From: Mycolicibacter senuensis
GTDB lineage: Bacteria; Actinomycetota; Actinomycetes; Mycobacteriales; Mycobacteriaceae
DNA length: 41,196 nucleotides
Assembly (NCBI RefSeq): GCF_003284925.1
Contig: NZ_QMEX01000023.1
Location: 1 to 41,196 of the forward strand
Direction: 5' to 3'
The first letter of the stretch is position 1. Every line of letters begins with the position of its first letter. Shown in pieces: positions 16,433 through 25,133 of this stretch. The notes under the pieces are model-generated. The model was given only the letters and a program-made list of their open reading frames with translations, ran no database searches and was not told the origin of the DNA. The translations under genes and the position numbers were made by a program.

Positions 16433-17614
16433 GTGAGTGTGTCTGCGGCGAGCCGGACCAGAGTTCTGCTGCTGGGCTCGACCGGCTCGATCGGGACCCA
16501 GGCGCTGCAGGTTATCGCCGCCAACCCGGACCGCTTCGAGGTGGTCGGGCTGGCGGCCGGCGGCGGCAACCCGAAGCTGCTGGCCGCTCAGCGCGCCCAG
16601 ACCGGCGTCAGCAACATCGCCGTGGCCGACGCGCAGGTCGGTGAGGCGCTGGACGCCCCCTACCGCGGGCCCGACGGCGTCACCCGGCTGGTCGAGGAAA
16701 CCGAGGCCGATGTGGTGCTCAACGCCCTGGTCGGCGCATTGGGGCTGCGACCCACGCTGGCCGCGCTGCGAACCGGGGCCCGGCTGGCACTGGCCAACAA
16801 GGAATCACTGATCGCCGGCGGCCCGCTGGTGCTGCAAGCCGCCGCGCCCGGCCAGATCGTGCCGGTGGATTCCGAGCATTCGGCGATCGCTCAGTGCCTG
16901 CGCTCCGGCACCGCCGACGAGGTCGCCAGGATCGTGCTCACCGCCTCGGGCGGGCCGTTCCGCGGCTACAGCGCCGCCGAGCTGGCGCACGTCACACCCG
17001 AGCAGGCGGGCGCGCATCCGACCTGGTCGATGGGCCCGATGAACACGCTGAACTCGGCATCGCTGGTGAACAAGGGGCTCGAGCTGATCGAGACCCACCT
17101 GCTGTTCGGCATCGCCTACGAGCACATCGACGTGGTGGTGCACCCGCAGTCGATCGTGCACTCCATGGTCACCTTCACCGACGGCTCGACGATCGCCCAG
17201 GCCAGCCCGCCGGACATGCGCCTGCCGATCGCGTTGGCGCTGGGCTGGCCCGCCCGGGTGCCCGGCGCGGCCGCGGCATGCGACTTCACCAGCGCCTCCA
17301 GCTGGGAGTTCGAGCCGCTGGACGACGCGGTTTTCCCGGCGGTGCAGCTGGCGCGGCACGCCGGTCAGACCGGTGGCTGCATGACCGCGGTCTACAACGC
17401 CGCCAACGAAGAGGCAGCCGAAGCGTTCCTGGCGGGCCGGATCGGTTTCCCCGCGATCGTCGGCACCATCGCCGAGGTGCTGGGCGCCGCCGACCAGTGG
17501 GCCGCGCAACCCGCTACCGTGGATGAGGTACTCGATGCGCAACGCTGGGCCCGCCAACGGGCGGCTCGCGCCGTCGAGGCGGTAGCTATGAGAAAGGTCG
17601 GAAGCACCCGATGA
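16433..17614 (+). CDS. dxr: 1-deoxy-D-xylulose 5-phosphate reductoisomerase
   Basis: This enzyme catalyses the committed step of the MEP isoprenoid pathway, converting DXP to MEP with NADPH; it is the fosmidomycin target. The 393-residue product has the NADPH-binding GSTGSIG (15-21), the [11 protein letters not shown] segment, the metal/substrate block [13 protein letters not shown], and TASGGPFRG. The flexible-loop region [20 protein letters not shown] leads to the [11 protein letters not shown] metal ligands. GTG 16433 is used; GTG 16439 is also possible. The stop overlaps the rip1 start (ATGA), and ispG follows rip1, so two MEP-pathway genes share an operon with a membrane protease, as in M. 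tuberculosis. Confidence 0.97.
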   Translation: MSVSAASRTRVLLLGSTGSIGTQALQVIAANPDRFEVVGLAAGGGNPKLLAAQRAQTGVSNIAVADAQVGEALDAPYRGPDGVTRLVEETEADVVLNALVGALGLRPTLAALRTGARLALANKESLIAGGPLVLQAAAPGQIVPVDSEHSAIAQCLRSGTADEVARIVLTASGGPFRGYSAAELAHVTPEQAGAHPTWSMGPMNTLNSASLVNKGLELIETHLLFGIAYEHIDVVVHPQSIVHSMVTFTDGSTIAQASPPDMRLPIALALGWPARVPGAAAACDFTSASSWEFEPLDDAVFPAVQLARHAGQTGGCMTAVYNAANEEAAEAFLAGRIGFPAIVGTIAEVLGAADQWAAQPATVDEVLDAQRWARQRAARAVEAVAMRKVGSTR

Positions 17615-18828
17615 TGTTCGCGGTCGGCATAGCGCTGTTCGCGCTGGCCATCCTGGTATCGGTGGCCCTGCACGAATGCGGCCACATGTGGGTGGCCCGG
17701 GCCACCGGGATGAAGGTGCGCCGCTACTTCGTCGGCTTCGGCACCACGTTGTGGTCGACGCGCCGTGGCGACACCGAATACGGCCTCAAGGCGATCCCGG
17801 CCGGCGGTTTCTGCGACATCGCCGGCATGACGGCGGTGGAGGAACTGGCGCCCGATGAGGTCGACCGCGCCATGTACAAGCAGCAGACCTGGAAGCGGGT
17901 GGCGGTGCTGTTCGCCGGCCCCGGCATGAACTTCGTCATCGGCCTGGTGCTGGTGTATGCCATCGCCACCATCTGGGGCCTGCCGAACCTGCACGCGCCC
18001 ACAACCGCGGTCATCGGCGAAACAGCTTGCGTGGCACCGGAAGTCGTCAAGGGGGAACTGGGGAGCTGCTCGGGTCACGGCCCGGCCGCACGCGCCGGCA
18101 TCCAGCCCGGCGACGTGGTGGTCAAAGTCGGTGACACGCCCGTGGCGACCTTCGAGGAGATGGCCGCCGCCGTGCGCAAACAGCACGGCACCGTCGGCAT
18201 CGTCGTCGAACGTGACGGCCACCAGTTGACCAAGTACGTCGATGTGACGCCCACGCAGCGTTGGATCGCCGACGGGCGTGACAGCGAGGCGGTTCCCAGC
18301 ACGGTGGGCGCCATCGGGGTGGGGGCCGCCCAGTTCGGGCCCACCCAGTACAACCCGATCACCGCGGTGCCGGCCACGTTCACCTTCAGCGGTGACCTGG
18401 CGGTGCTGCTGGGCAAGTCGCTGGCCAACATCCCTTCGAAAGTCGGCGCGCTGATGCACGCCATCGGCAACCCGAACGGGGAGCGTGACCCGGAGACCCC
18501 GATCAGCGTGGTGGGTGCCTCGATCATCGGCGGTGACACCGTCGACCACGGGCTGTGGGTGGCGTTCTGGTTCTTCCTGGCGCAGCTGAACTTCATCCTG
18601 GGCGTGCTCAACCTGGTGCCGCTGCTGCCGTTCGACGGCGGGCACATCGCGATCGCGTTGTACGAAAAGCTCCGCAACATGGTTCGCTCGGCACGCGGGA
18701 AGGTCGCGGCCGCGCCGGTGAACTATCTCAAGCTGATGCCGGCCACGTACGTAGTGTTGATGGTGGTGGTCGGTTACATGCTGCTCACCGTGACCGCCGA
18801 CTTGGTCAACCCGATCAGGCTGTTTTGA
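17611..18828 (+). CDS. rip1: Site-2 intramembrane metalloprotease Rip1 (RseP family)
   Basis: This zinc-dependent intramembrane protease cleaves membrane-spanning regulators such as anti-sigma factors; in M. tuberculosis (Rv2869c) it controls several sigma-factor pathways and the cell envelope. The 405-residue protein has the HExxH motif at His21-Glu22-x2-His25 in the first transmembrane helix. The second zinc motif is [12 protein letters not shown], with Asp342. A periplasmic PDZ domain lies between, with carboxylate-loop-like [17 protein letters not shown]. There are four membrane segments. It overlaps dxr by 4 nt and lies 13 nt before ispG. Confidence 0.96.
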   Translation: MMFAVGIALFALAILVSVALHECGHMWVARATGMKVRRYFVGFGTTLWSTRRGDTEYGLKAIPAGGFCDIAGMTAVEELAPDEVDRAMYKQQTWKRVAVLFAGPGMNFVIGLVLVYAIATIWGLPNLHAPTTAVIGETACVAPEVVKGELGSCSGHGPAARAGIQPGDVVVKVGDTPVATFEEMAAAVRKQHGTVGIVVERDGHQLTKYVDVTPTQRWIADGRDSEAVPSTVGAIGVGAAQFGPTQYNPITAVPATFTFSGDLAVLLGKSLANIPSKVGALMHAIGNPNGERDPETPISVVGASIIGGDTVDHGLWVAFWFFLAQLNFILGVLNLVPLLPFDGGHIAIALYEKLRNMVRSARGKVAAAPVNYLKLMPATYVVLMVVVGYMLLTVTADLVNPIRLF

Positions 18829-18841
18829 CAGGAGACCCCGC

Positions 18842-20014
18842 ATGTCCGTCGGCCTAGGTATGCCGGCGCTGCCGGCGCCGACACTGGCGCCACGCCGTAA
18901 GACCCGCCAGTTGATGGTCGGCGGCGTCGGGGTGGGCAGCGACCACCCGATTTCGGTGCAGTCGATGTGCACCACCAAGACCCACGACGTCGACGCGACG
19001 CTGCAGCAGATCGCCGCGCTGACCACGGCCGGCTGCAACATCGTGCGGGTGGCCTGCCCGCGCCAGGAGGACGCCGACGCGCTGGCGACCATCGCGAAGA
19101 AGAGCAAGATCCCGGTGATCGCCGACATCCACTTCCAACCGAAGTACATCTTCGCCGCGATCGACGCCGGCTGTGCCGCGGTGCGGGTGAACCCGGGCAA
19201 CATCAAGGAGTTCGACGGCCGGGTGGCCGACGTCGCCAAGGCGGCCGGCGCGGCCGGTGTGCCGATCCGGATCGGTGTCAACGCCGGCTCGCTGGACAAG
19301 CGGTTTTTGACCAAGTACGGCAAGGCCACCCCCGAGGCGCTGGTCGAGTCGGCGCTGTGGGAGGCGTCGCTGTTCGAGGAGCACGGCTTCGGCGACCTCA
19401 AGATCAGCGTCAAGCACAATGACCCGGTCGTGATGGTGGCCGCCTACGAGCAACTGGCCGAGCAGTGCGACTACCCGCTGCACCTGGGCGTCACCGAGGC
19501 CGGACCGGCGTTCCAGGGCACCATCAAGTCGGCCGTGGCGTTCGGCGCGCTGCTGTCCCGCGGCATCGGCGACACCATCCGGGTGTCGCTGTCCGCGCCG
19601 CCGGTCGAAGAGGTCAAGGTCGGCAACCAGATCCTGGAATCGCTCAACCTGCGTCCGCGGGGGCTGGAGATCGTCTCGTGCCCGTCCTGCGGTCGCGCGC
19701 AGGTCGACGTCTACAAGCTGGCCAACGAGGTCACCGCCGGGCTGGAGGGGCTCGACATCCCGCTGCGGGTCGCGGTGATGGGATGCGTGGTCAACGGACC
19801 CGGTGAGGCCCGCGAGGCGGATCTGGGGGTGGCCTCCGGCAACGGCAAGGGCCAGATCTTCGTCAAGGGCCAGGTGATCAAGACCGTCCCCGAGGCGCAG
19901 ATCGTCGAGACCCTGATCGAGGAGGCGTTGCGCCTGGCTTCGGAGATGGGCGCGATGGGAGCCGATGCCGGGGACGGAACTCCCGGCGGTGCGCCCACCG
20001 TCACCGTAAGCTGA
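18842..20014 (+). CDS. ispG: 4-hydroxy-3-methylbut-2-enyl-diphosphate synthase
   Basis: IspG (GcpE) reduces MEcPP to HMBPP with a [4Fe-4S] cluster, the penultimate MEP-pathway step. In the 390-residue product the cluster ligands are Cys280 and Cys283 ([10 protein letters not shown]), Cys315 ([12 protein letters not shown]) and the conserved Glu322 of GPGE. The TIM-barrel half shows [24 protein letters not shown] and LGVTEAG. AGGAGA precedes ATG 18842. It is the third gene of the dxr-rip1-ispG set. The short C-terminal tail after about residue 370 is Gly/Ala-rich. Confidence 0.97.
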   Translation: MSVGLGMPALPAPTLAPRRKTRQLMVGGVGVGSDHPISVQSMCTTKTHDVDATLQQIAALTTAGCNIVRVACPRQEDADALATIAKKSKIPVIADIHFQPKYIFAAIDAGCAAVRVNPGNIKEFDGRVADVAKAAGAAGVPIRIGVNAGSLDKRFLTKYGKATPEALVESALWEASLFEEHGFGDLKISVKHNDPVVMVAAYEQLAEQCDYPLHLGVTEAGPAFQGTIKSAVAFGALLSRGIGDTIRVSLSAPPVEEVKVGNQILESLNLRPRGLEIVSCPSCGRAQVDVYKLANEVTAGLEGLDIPLRVAVMGCVVNGPGEAREADLGVASGNGKGQIFVKGQVIKTVPEAQIVETLIEEALRLASEMGAMGADAGDGTPGGAPTVTVS

Positions 20015-20069
20015 ACTGAGCCGATCCGCCGACCGCGCGCGGCACGTCAGTTCGCAAGAAAGAGTCACT

Positions 20070-20921
20070 ATGTCGGCTCCGCCGGATTTCCGCCTCGATC
20101 AGCGACGGGTGTCCGTCGCGCGCGACGTCGCCGCGGTGTGGCGAGTGCTCGACGCGGATCCGGTCGGCTCCTGCATGGTTGCGGCCCGCGTCGCCGACCA
20201 CGGTGTCGATCCCCGTTCCATCGGCGGGGAACTGTGGACGCGCGGCGGCGTGGACGAATCGCTGTGCTACGCCGGGGCGAACCTGATACCGCTGCGCGGG
20301 ACGCCGGCCGACCTGACCGCCTTCGCCGACAAGGCGGTGAGCGCCATCCGGCGCTGTTCATCGCTGGTCGGCCGTGCCGAGTTGGTGTTGCCGATGTGGC
20401 AGCGCCTGGTAGATGTCTGGGGTCCGGCCCGCGACGTGCGCGAGAGCCAGCCACTGATGGCATTGCGCACCATGCCCGAGTGCCCGATGGACCCGGAGGT
20501 TCGTCAAGTGCGCCCGGACGAACTCGACGCCTACCTGGTGGCGGCCGTCGACATGTTCATCGGCGAAGTCGGGGTGGATCCGCGGCTCGGTGACGGTGGC
20601 CGCGCCTACCGCCGCCGGGTGGCCAACCTGATCGCGGCCGGCCGGGCGTGGGCTCGGTTCGAACGTGGCGAGGTGGTGTTCAAGGCCGAGGTGGGCTCGC
20701 AGTCACCGGCAGTGGGGCAGATCCAGGGCGTCTGGGTGCACCCCGAACGACGGGGCCAAGGGCTGGGCTCCGGGGGCACCGCGATGCTGGCCGCGGTGAT
20801 CGTCGGCACCGGCCGCGTCGCCAGCTTGTACGTCAACGATTTCAACGAGGTGGCTCGGGCCACCTACGAGCGGGTCGGATTCACCCAGGCCGGCACCTTT
20901 GCGACCGTGTTGCTGGACTGA
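20070..20921 (+). CDS. GNAT-family N-acetyltransferase with DUF4081-type N-terminal domain
   Basis: This 283-residue protein ends in a GNAT domain (about residues 145-283) with the acetyl-CoA loop HPERRGQGLGSGG and the terminal VARATYERVGFTQAGTFATV segment. The first 130 residues form a second, GNAT-like regulatory fold, the arrangement seen in Rv2867c, to which it corresponds by position and domain order. The acetyl acceptor is unknown. It follows ispG by 55 nt with an AAGAAAGAG ribosome-binding region and is probably cotranscribed with dxr-rip1-ispG. Confidence 0.9.
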   Translation: MSAPPDFRLDQRRVSVARDVAAVWRVLDADPVGSCMVAARVADHGVDPRSIGGELWTRGGVDESLCYAGANLIPLRGTPADLTAFADKAVSAIRRCSSLVGRAELVLPMWQRLVDVWGPARDVRESQPLMALRTMPECPMDPEVRQVRPDELDAYLVAAVDMFIGEVGVDPRLGDGGRAYRRRVANLIAAGRAWARFERGEVVFKAEVGSQSPAVGQIQGVWVHPERRGQGLGSGGTAMLAAVIVGTGRVASLYVNDFNEVARATYERVGFTQAGTFATVLLD

Positions 20922-20936
20922 GCGGATGCGCGCTGC

Positions 20937-20978
20937 CGCGAACTTCTCGCCGAAGCTCGCGACCTTCTCGCCGAAGCT
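20937..20978 (+). repeat. Two tandem copies of a 21-bp repeat
   Basis: Positions 20937-20957 and 20958-20978 are the same 21-bp unit with one mismatch (A/C at the sixth base). The core is CTTCTCGCCGAAGCT. It starts 15 bp after the GNAT stop codon and runs into the hairpin described next. At this place M. tuberculosis carries relFG, which are absent here. Confidence 0.75.
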
Positions 20979-21024
20979 GTAGTTGGCGCGGACAAGTTCG
21001 AGTAGCGGACACGCTAGCTACAGC
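20976..21024 (+). other. Long intergenic RNA hairpin
   Basis: GCTGTAGTTGGCG (20976-20988) can pair with CGCTAGCTACAGC (21012-21024) over all 13 positions in RNA, counting two G-U pairs, around a 23-nt loop. There is no U-tract. It could end transcription of the dxr-to-GNAT operon before the penicillin-binding-protein promoter, or be a relic of a mobile repeat. Confidence 0.45.
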
Positions 21025-21061
21025 CTCGGTGCGCCTCCGCGCCTCAACCGTTTCCATTTCG

Positions 21062-21067
21062 TAACAT
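21062..21067 (+). promoter_or_regulatory. Leaderless-type -10 box for the PBP gene
   Basis: TAACAT ends 8 nt before ATG 21076, with no Shine-Dalgarno sequence. It supports ATG 21076 as the start, and the protein then begins directly with its lipoprotein signal. Confidence 0.55.
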
Positions 21068-21075
21068 CTGCCTCA

Positions 21076-22896
21076 ATGACAACTGCAAACTCACTAGCCA
21101 CACGAGTCACAGGCCTGTTCGCGGTGCTGCTCACCGTGGCCGGCCTGTCGGCGTGCACGCCCCGCCCGGACGGCCCGGGGCCCACCGCCGAGCGGTTCTT
21201 CGCCGCGCTGGCCACCGGTGACACCGCGACCGCCGCCGAGCTCAGCGACGACCCGGCCACCGCCCGCAGCGCCCTCAACGCGGCCTGGGCAGGATTGCAG
21301 GCCGAGCACCTCGACGCCCAGGTCATCGGTACGCGCTACAACGACGACACCGGCACGGTGTCCTACCGCTACACCTGGCGGCTGCCGAAGAACCGCGCCT
21401 GGTCCTATGACGGCCAGCTCAAGATGGTGCGCAACGAAGGGCACTGGGCGGTCCGCTGGACGGCGACCGGCCTGCATCCCAAGCTCGGGGAACACCAGAC
21501 CTTCGCGCTGCGGGCCGATCCGCCGCGCCGCGCCTCGGTCAACGAGGCCGGCGGTACCGACGTGTTGGTGCCCGGCTACGTCTACCACTACGAACTCGAC
21601 GCCGGCCGGGCCGGGCGGAACCTGATGCGCACCGCGGGTGCGGTGATCGAGGCGCTGCGGCCGTTCGACGACACTCTGGGCGACCCGCAACGGCTCGCCG
21701 AGCAGGCCAGTTCGTCGGTCACTCCGCTGGGCCTGATCACGCTGCGCAAGAACGACCACGATCGCGTCGAGGCGGCGATCGGCGCGCTGCCCGGGGTGGT
21801 GATCACCCCGCGTCCGGAGCTGCTGCCCACCGACGACCGGTTCGCGCCGGTGCTCGTCGGTGAGGTGAAGAAAGCCGTTGCGAACCGACTCGACGGCGAG
21901 GCGGGCTGGCGCGTCGTGAGCGTCAACCAGAACGGTGTCGACGTGGCGGTGCTGCACGAAGTCGACCCGTTACCGGCACCGTCGCTGACGATCAGCCTGG
22001 ACCGATCGGTTCAGCGTGCCGCCCAGAACGCGGTCAACACCCGCGGCAACCAGGCGATGATGGTGGTGATCAAACCGTCGACCGGCGAGCTGCTGGCGGT
22101 CGCGCAGAACGCCGCCGCCGACGCCGACGGCCTGGTCGCGACCACCGGTCTGTACCCGCCCGGCTCGACGTTCAAGATGGTCACCGCCGGCGCGGCGATC
22201 GAACGGGACATGGTCTCGCCGAATTCGATGGTGGGCTGTCCCGGCAGCCTTGACATCGGCCAGCGCACCATCCCCAACTACGGCGGGTTCGACCTGGGCA
22301 TGGTGTCGATGTCGCGGGCCTTCGCCAACTCGTGCAACACCACGTTCGCCGAGCTGGCCAGCCGGATGCCGCCGCGGGCGCTCTCCCAGGCGGCCAGCCG
22401 GTACGGGATCGGGGTCGACTACCTGGTGGACGGCATCACCACCGTCACCGGTTCGGTGCCGCCGACGGTGGATCTGGCCGAACTGACCGAGGACGGATTC
22501 GGCCAAGGCAAGGTGCTGGCCAGCCCGTTCGGCGTCGCGCTGGCCGCCGCGACGGTGGCCGCCGGCAAGACGCCGGTGCCCCGGCTGATCGAGGGCCGGC
22601 CGACCACCGTCAACGGCCCGGTGGGCCCGCCGGTGAGCGACGAGATGCTCGACGGCCTGCGTCAGATGATGCGGCTGGTGGTCACCGACGGCACCGCCCG
22701 GGCACTGGCCGGATGCGGACCGGTATTCGGTAAGACCGGCGAGGCCGAGTTCGCCGGCGGGTCGCATTCCTGGTTCGCCGGCTACCGCGGCGACATGGCT
22801 TTCGCGGCGCTGATCGTCGGCGGTGGGAGCTCGGAGTACGCGGTGCGGATGACCAAGGTGATGTTCGACTCGCTGCCGGACAACTTCCTGCTCTGA
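21076..22896 (+). CDS. Penicillin-binding lipoprotein (class B transpeptidase, Rv2864c/PBP-lipo type)
   Basis: This peptidoglycan DD-transpeptidase is anchored to the outer face of the membrane by a lipid. In the 606-residue protein the signal ends in the lipobox LSAC with Cys27. Residues 30-140 form an NTF2-like MecA-N domain, and the PBP dimerization region follows. The transpeptidase domain has Ser364-x2-Lys367 (PPGSTFKMV), Ser419-x-Asn421 (ANSCNTTF) and Lys553-Thr-Gly (FGKTGEAEF), so all three catalytic motifs are intact. Homologues in fast-growing mycobacteria matter for septum placement and beta-lactam susceptibility. It is separated from the GNAT gene by 154 bp holding a tandem repeat, a hairpin and a promoter. 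Confidence 0.95.
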   Translation: MTTANSLATRVTGLFAVLLTVAGLSACTPRPDGPGPTAERFFAALATGDTATAAELSDDPATARSALNAAWAGLQAEHLDAQVIGTRYNDDTGTVSYRYTWRLPKNRAWSYDGQLKMVRNEGHWAVRWTATGLHPKLGEHQTFALRADPPRRASVNEAGGTDVLVPGYVYHYELDAGRAGRNLMRTAGAVIEALRPFDDTLGDPQRLAEQASSSVTPLGLITLRKNDHDRVEAAIGALPGVVITPRPELLPTDDRFAPVLVGEVKKAVANRLDGEAGWRVVSVNQNGVDVAVLHEVDPLPAPSLTISLDRSVQRAAQNAVNTRGNQAMMVVIKPSTGELLAVAQNAAADADGLVATTGLYPPGSTFKMVTAGAAIERDMVSPNSMVGCPGSLDIGQRTIPNYGGFDLGMVSMSRAFANSCNTTFAELASRMPPRALSQAASRYGIGVDYLVDGITTVTGSVPPTVDLAELTEDGFGQGKVLASPFGVALAAATVAAGKTPVPRLIEGRPTTVNGPVGPPVSDEMLDGLRQMMRLVVTDGTARALAGCGPVFGKTGEAEFAGGSHSWFAGYRGDMAFAALIVGGGSSEYAVRMTKVMFDSLPDNFLL

Positions 22897-22913
22897 CCGC
22901 ACTCTGGGGCACG

Positions 22914-22925
22914 CGCCGGCCGGCG
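22914..22925 (+). repeat. Perfect 12-bp palindrome before the DUF1707 gene
   Basis: CGCCGGCCGGCG is perfectly self-complementary. It lies 17 bp after the PBP stop and 4 bp before the predicted -10 box of the next gene. It is either an operator or a chance GC-rich palindrome. Confidence 0.35.
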
Positions 22926-22929
22926 GCGG

Positions 22930-22935
22930 TAAATT
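22930..22935 (+). promoter_or_regulatory. Leaderless-type -10 box for the DUF1707 gene
   Basis: TAAATT ends 8 nt before ATG 22944. It is strikingly AT-rich after a run of GC, and no Shine-Dalgarno sequence follows it. Confidence 0.55.
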
Positions 22936-22943
22936 GAGAAGCC

Positions 22944-23516
22944 ATGACCGGTCTCGATGACGTGGCCCTGCGTATTTCCGATGCGGACCGCAACGGCACG
23001 CTGCGTCGCCTGCACAACGCCGTCTCGCTCGGGCTGATCGACATCGGCGAATTCGAGGAGCGTGCCGCCCAGGTGTCGCAGGCGCGGATGCGCTCAGAAC
23101 TCGACACGCTGATCGGAGACCTGCCGGGACCGCGGGCGATAGTCAGCTCGGCGGCCGACCGGGTCGAACTGCGTGGCTGGGCCGGCTCGCTCAAGCGGCA
23201 CGGGGAGTGGATCGTGCCGACCCGGCTGGCCCTGGTGCGCCGCCTGGGCTCGGTGGACCTCGATCTCACCAGGGCGCGGTTCGCCGGGCCGGTGGTCGTC
23301 ATCGAACTCGACATGCGATTCGGTTCGGTCGCGATCCGGTTGCCCGACGGCGCGAGCGCCTCCATCGACGACGTCGAGGTCTACTTCGGCAGCGCCAAGG
23401 ACCATCGCAGGGACGCCCCCGCCGAGGGCACGCCGCATGTGGTGCTGGCCGGACGCGTGGTGTGCGGCTCCGTGGACATCAAGGGCCCCCAGCGCAAGCT
23501 GCGCTGGCGGCGCTGA
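22944..23516 (+). CDS. DUF1707 (SHOCT-like) domain protein
   Basis: This is a 190-residue protein. Its first 55 residues are a DUF1707 domain: RISDADRNGTLRRLHNAVSL, then GLIDIGEFEERAAQVSQARM and ELDTLIGDLP. The remaining residues are a beta-rich repeat segment resembling the C-terminal domain of LiaF-type cell-wall stress proteins, with GSVDLDLTRARF, FGSVAIRLPDG and CGSVDIKGPQRK. No transmembrane helix is visible, unlike many DUF1707 proteins. Function is unknown. The domain pair suggests envelope-stress sensing, but that is inference. It sits between the PBP and map genes. Confidence 0.85.
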   Translation: MTGLDDVALRISDADRNGTLRRLHNAVSLGLIDIGEFEERAAQVSQARMRSELDTLIGDLPGPRAIVSSAADRVELRGWAGSLKRHGEWIVPTRLALVRRLGSVDLDLTRARFAGPVVVIELDMRFGSVAIRLPDGASASIDDVEVYFGSAKDHRRDAPAEGTPHVVLAGRVVCGSVDIKGPQRKLRWRR

Positions 23517-23526
23517 ACAGCTCCGT

Positions 23527-23532
23527 TAAGCT
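23527..23532 (+). promoter_or_regulatory. Leaderless-type -10 box for map
   Basis: TAAGCT ends 6 nt before ATG 23539, and only 3 nt before the in-frame GTG at 23536. The spacing favours ATG 23539. Confidence 0.5.
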
Positions 23533-23538
23533 GGCGTG

Positions 23539-24396
23539 ATGGCCGTCCGTACCCCGCTTTCCCCCGGTGTGGTGTCCCCGACGCTACCGGTGCCCAAGTC
23601 GATCCCGCGGCCGGAATACGTCGGCAGATCCACCGTCGCCGAGGGCAGCGAGCCGTGGGTGCAGACACCCGAGGTGATCGAGAAGATGCGGGTGGCTGGC
23701 CGGATCGCCGCGGGCGCGCTGGCCGCGGCGGGCAGTGCCGTCGCCCCCGGGGTGACCACCGACGCGCTGGACCGCATCGCCCACGACTACATGGTTGACC
23801 ACGGCGCCTACCCCTCCACGCTGGGCTACAAGGGCTTTCCCAAGTCGTGTTGCACCTCCCTCAACGAGGTCATCTGCCACGGCATCCCGGACTCGACGGT
23901 GATCGCCGACGGGGACATCGTCAACATCGACGTCACCGCCTACATCGACGGTGTGCACGGCGACACCAACGCCACCTTTCTGGCCGGGGAGGTCTCCGAG
24001 GAGCACCGCCTGCTGGTCGAGCGCACCCGGGAAGCCACGATGCGCGCGATCAAGGCGGTCAAACCGGGCCGGGCGCTGTCGGTGATCGGCCGGGTCATCG
24101 AGGCGTACGCGAATCGGTTCGGCTACAACGTGGTCCGCGACTTCACCGGTCATGGGATCGGCACCACCTTCCACAACGGACTGGTGGTGCTGCACTACGA
24201 CCAGCCCGAGGTGGACACGGTCATCGAACCGGGCATGACGTTCACCATCGAACCGATGATCAATCTCGGGACGTTGGACTACGAGATCTGGGATGACGAC
24301 TGGACGGTGGTCACCAGCGACGGGCAGTGGACCGCGCAGTTCGAGCACACCTTGGTGGTCACCGATGACGGGGCCGAGATCCTGACACTTCCGTGA
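23539..24396 (+). CDS. map: Methionine aminopeptidase type I (MapB-like)
   Basis: This metalloenzyme removes the initiator methionine from nascent proteins. From ATG 23539 the product is 285 aa. Metal ligands read directly are Asp131, Asp142, His205, Glu238 and Glu269, with substrate-binding His114. The numbering is the same as in M. tuberculosis MetAP1c (Rv2861c). The first 40 residues are the Pro-rich linker ([17 protein letters not shown]) that distinguishes MetAP type 1c and may contact the ribosome. No zinc-finger domain is present. Confidence 0.97.
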   Translation: MAVRTPLSPGVVSPTLPVPKSIPRPEYVGRSTVAEGSEPWVQTPEVIEKMRVAGRIAAGALAAAGSAVAPGVTTDALDRIAHDYMVDHGAYPSTLGYKGFPKSCCTSLNEVICHGIPDSTVIADGDIVNIDVTAYIDGVHGDTNATFLAGEVSEEHRLLVERTREATMRAIKAVKPGRALSVIGRVIEAYANRFGYNVVRDFTGHGIGTTFHNGLVVLHYDQPEVDTVIEPGMTFTIEPMINLGTLDYEIWDDDWTVVTSDGQWTAQFEHTLVVTDDGAEILTLP

Positions 24397-24463
24397 CGTC
24401 ACCGCCGTTTCTGTTGAGCTGCTGAAGGCCTGTCAAAATCGCCCCATGTGGCCCCGCTGGCGG

Positions 24464-24469
24464 TAGCGT
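24464..24469 (+). promoter_or_regulatory. Leaderless-type -10 box for the hydrolase-like gene
   Basis: TAGCGT ends 7 nt before ATG 24477. No Shine-Dalgarno sequence is present. This gives the gene its own promoter after map. Confidence 0.5.
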
Positions 24470-24476
24470 TGCGAAA

Positions 24477-25040
24477 ATGCCGGGCACGATGATGACCATC
24501 GACGGGTTTCCGATCCCGATCGATGTCGCCGGCCCGCACAACGGGCCGGTCGTGGTCATGCTCGCGGCCGCCCAACACCCGCTGACCGCCTACGAGGCGG
24601 TCTGTCAACGGCTGCATACCGCGTCGTTGCGCACCATCGTGATCGGCGCCGACTCGCGACTGACACCCAAGGCCGTGGTGGGCATCCTGGATTCGCTGGG
24701 AGTCCAATGCGGGGTGCTGGTGGGCGACCGCAGTGGCGGTGACAACGCCTGGGAGCTCGCGGCCACCCGCCCGGACCGGTTCACCGGCTTGGTGGTACTC
24801 GACCGGGGACATCCGCGGGCACCTGATCTGGGCGGGTCGATCCGCGACGAACGCTGCCCGCCGGTCGAGATCAACACCACCGTGCTGGTCAGTTCCCGCG
24901 CCGCCGCTTCGGTGGCCGAAGCCAGCCAGCGGTTCGTCTACGGCGAACACCGGCTGGTGATGCTTCCCGGGCGCCGCAGCGCCCAAGAGTTCACCGCGCA
25001 ACTCGCGATGGAGATCGTGTTGCGGGCCAGTACCTGGTAG
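24477..25040 (+). CDS. Alpha/beta-hydrolase-like protein, probably catalytically dead
   Basis: This 187-residue protein has the layout of a small alpha/beta hydrolase: beta strand PVVVMLAAAQHP, the elbow region VLVGDRSGGDNAWELAATRP and strand FTGLVVLDRGHPRAP. In active relatives the elbow reads G-H-S-x-G-G. Here it is G83-D-R-S-G-G, so Arg85 occupies the nucleophile position and Ser86 is displaced by one. The late strand and loop (LVMLPGRRSAQEF) have no histidine where the catalytic His is expected, and the protein lacks a lid. Either the nucleophile has shifted or this is a pseudo-enzyme with a binding role. ATG 24489 is an alternative start. It lies between map and the FAAL gene. Confidence 0.7.
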   Translation: MPGTMMTIDGFPIPIDVAGPHNGPVVVMLAAAQHPLTAYEAVCQRLHTASLRTIVIGADSRLTPKAVVGILDSLGVQCGVLVGDRSGGDNAWELAATRPDRFTGLVVLDRGHPRAPDLGGSIRDERCPPVEINTTVLVSSRAAASVAEASQRFVYGEHRLVMLPGRRSAQEFTAQLAMEIVLRASTW

Positions 25041-25133
25041 GGGCTGGCGACAAGAGTAAGTTCGGCATCGCCGTGCGGCATAGCGGGCCGCCGCGTTCAG
25101 AAAAATCGAATAGCACAAATCGGGGGGTAAGAA

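Noticed and set aside
20989..21011. The GTTCGAG sequence in the hairpin loop as a tRNA T-arm remnant
   Set aside because: The flanking bases do not form a T-stem or an acceptor stem and no CCA end follows. It looks like a coincidence.
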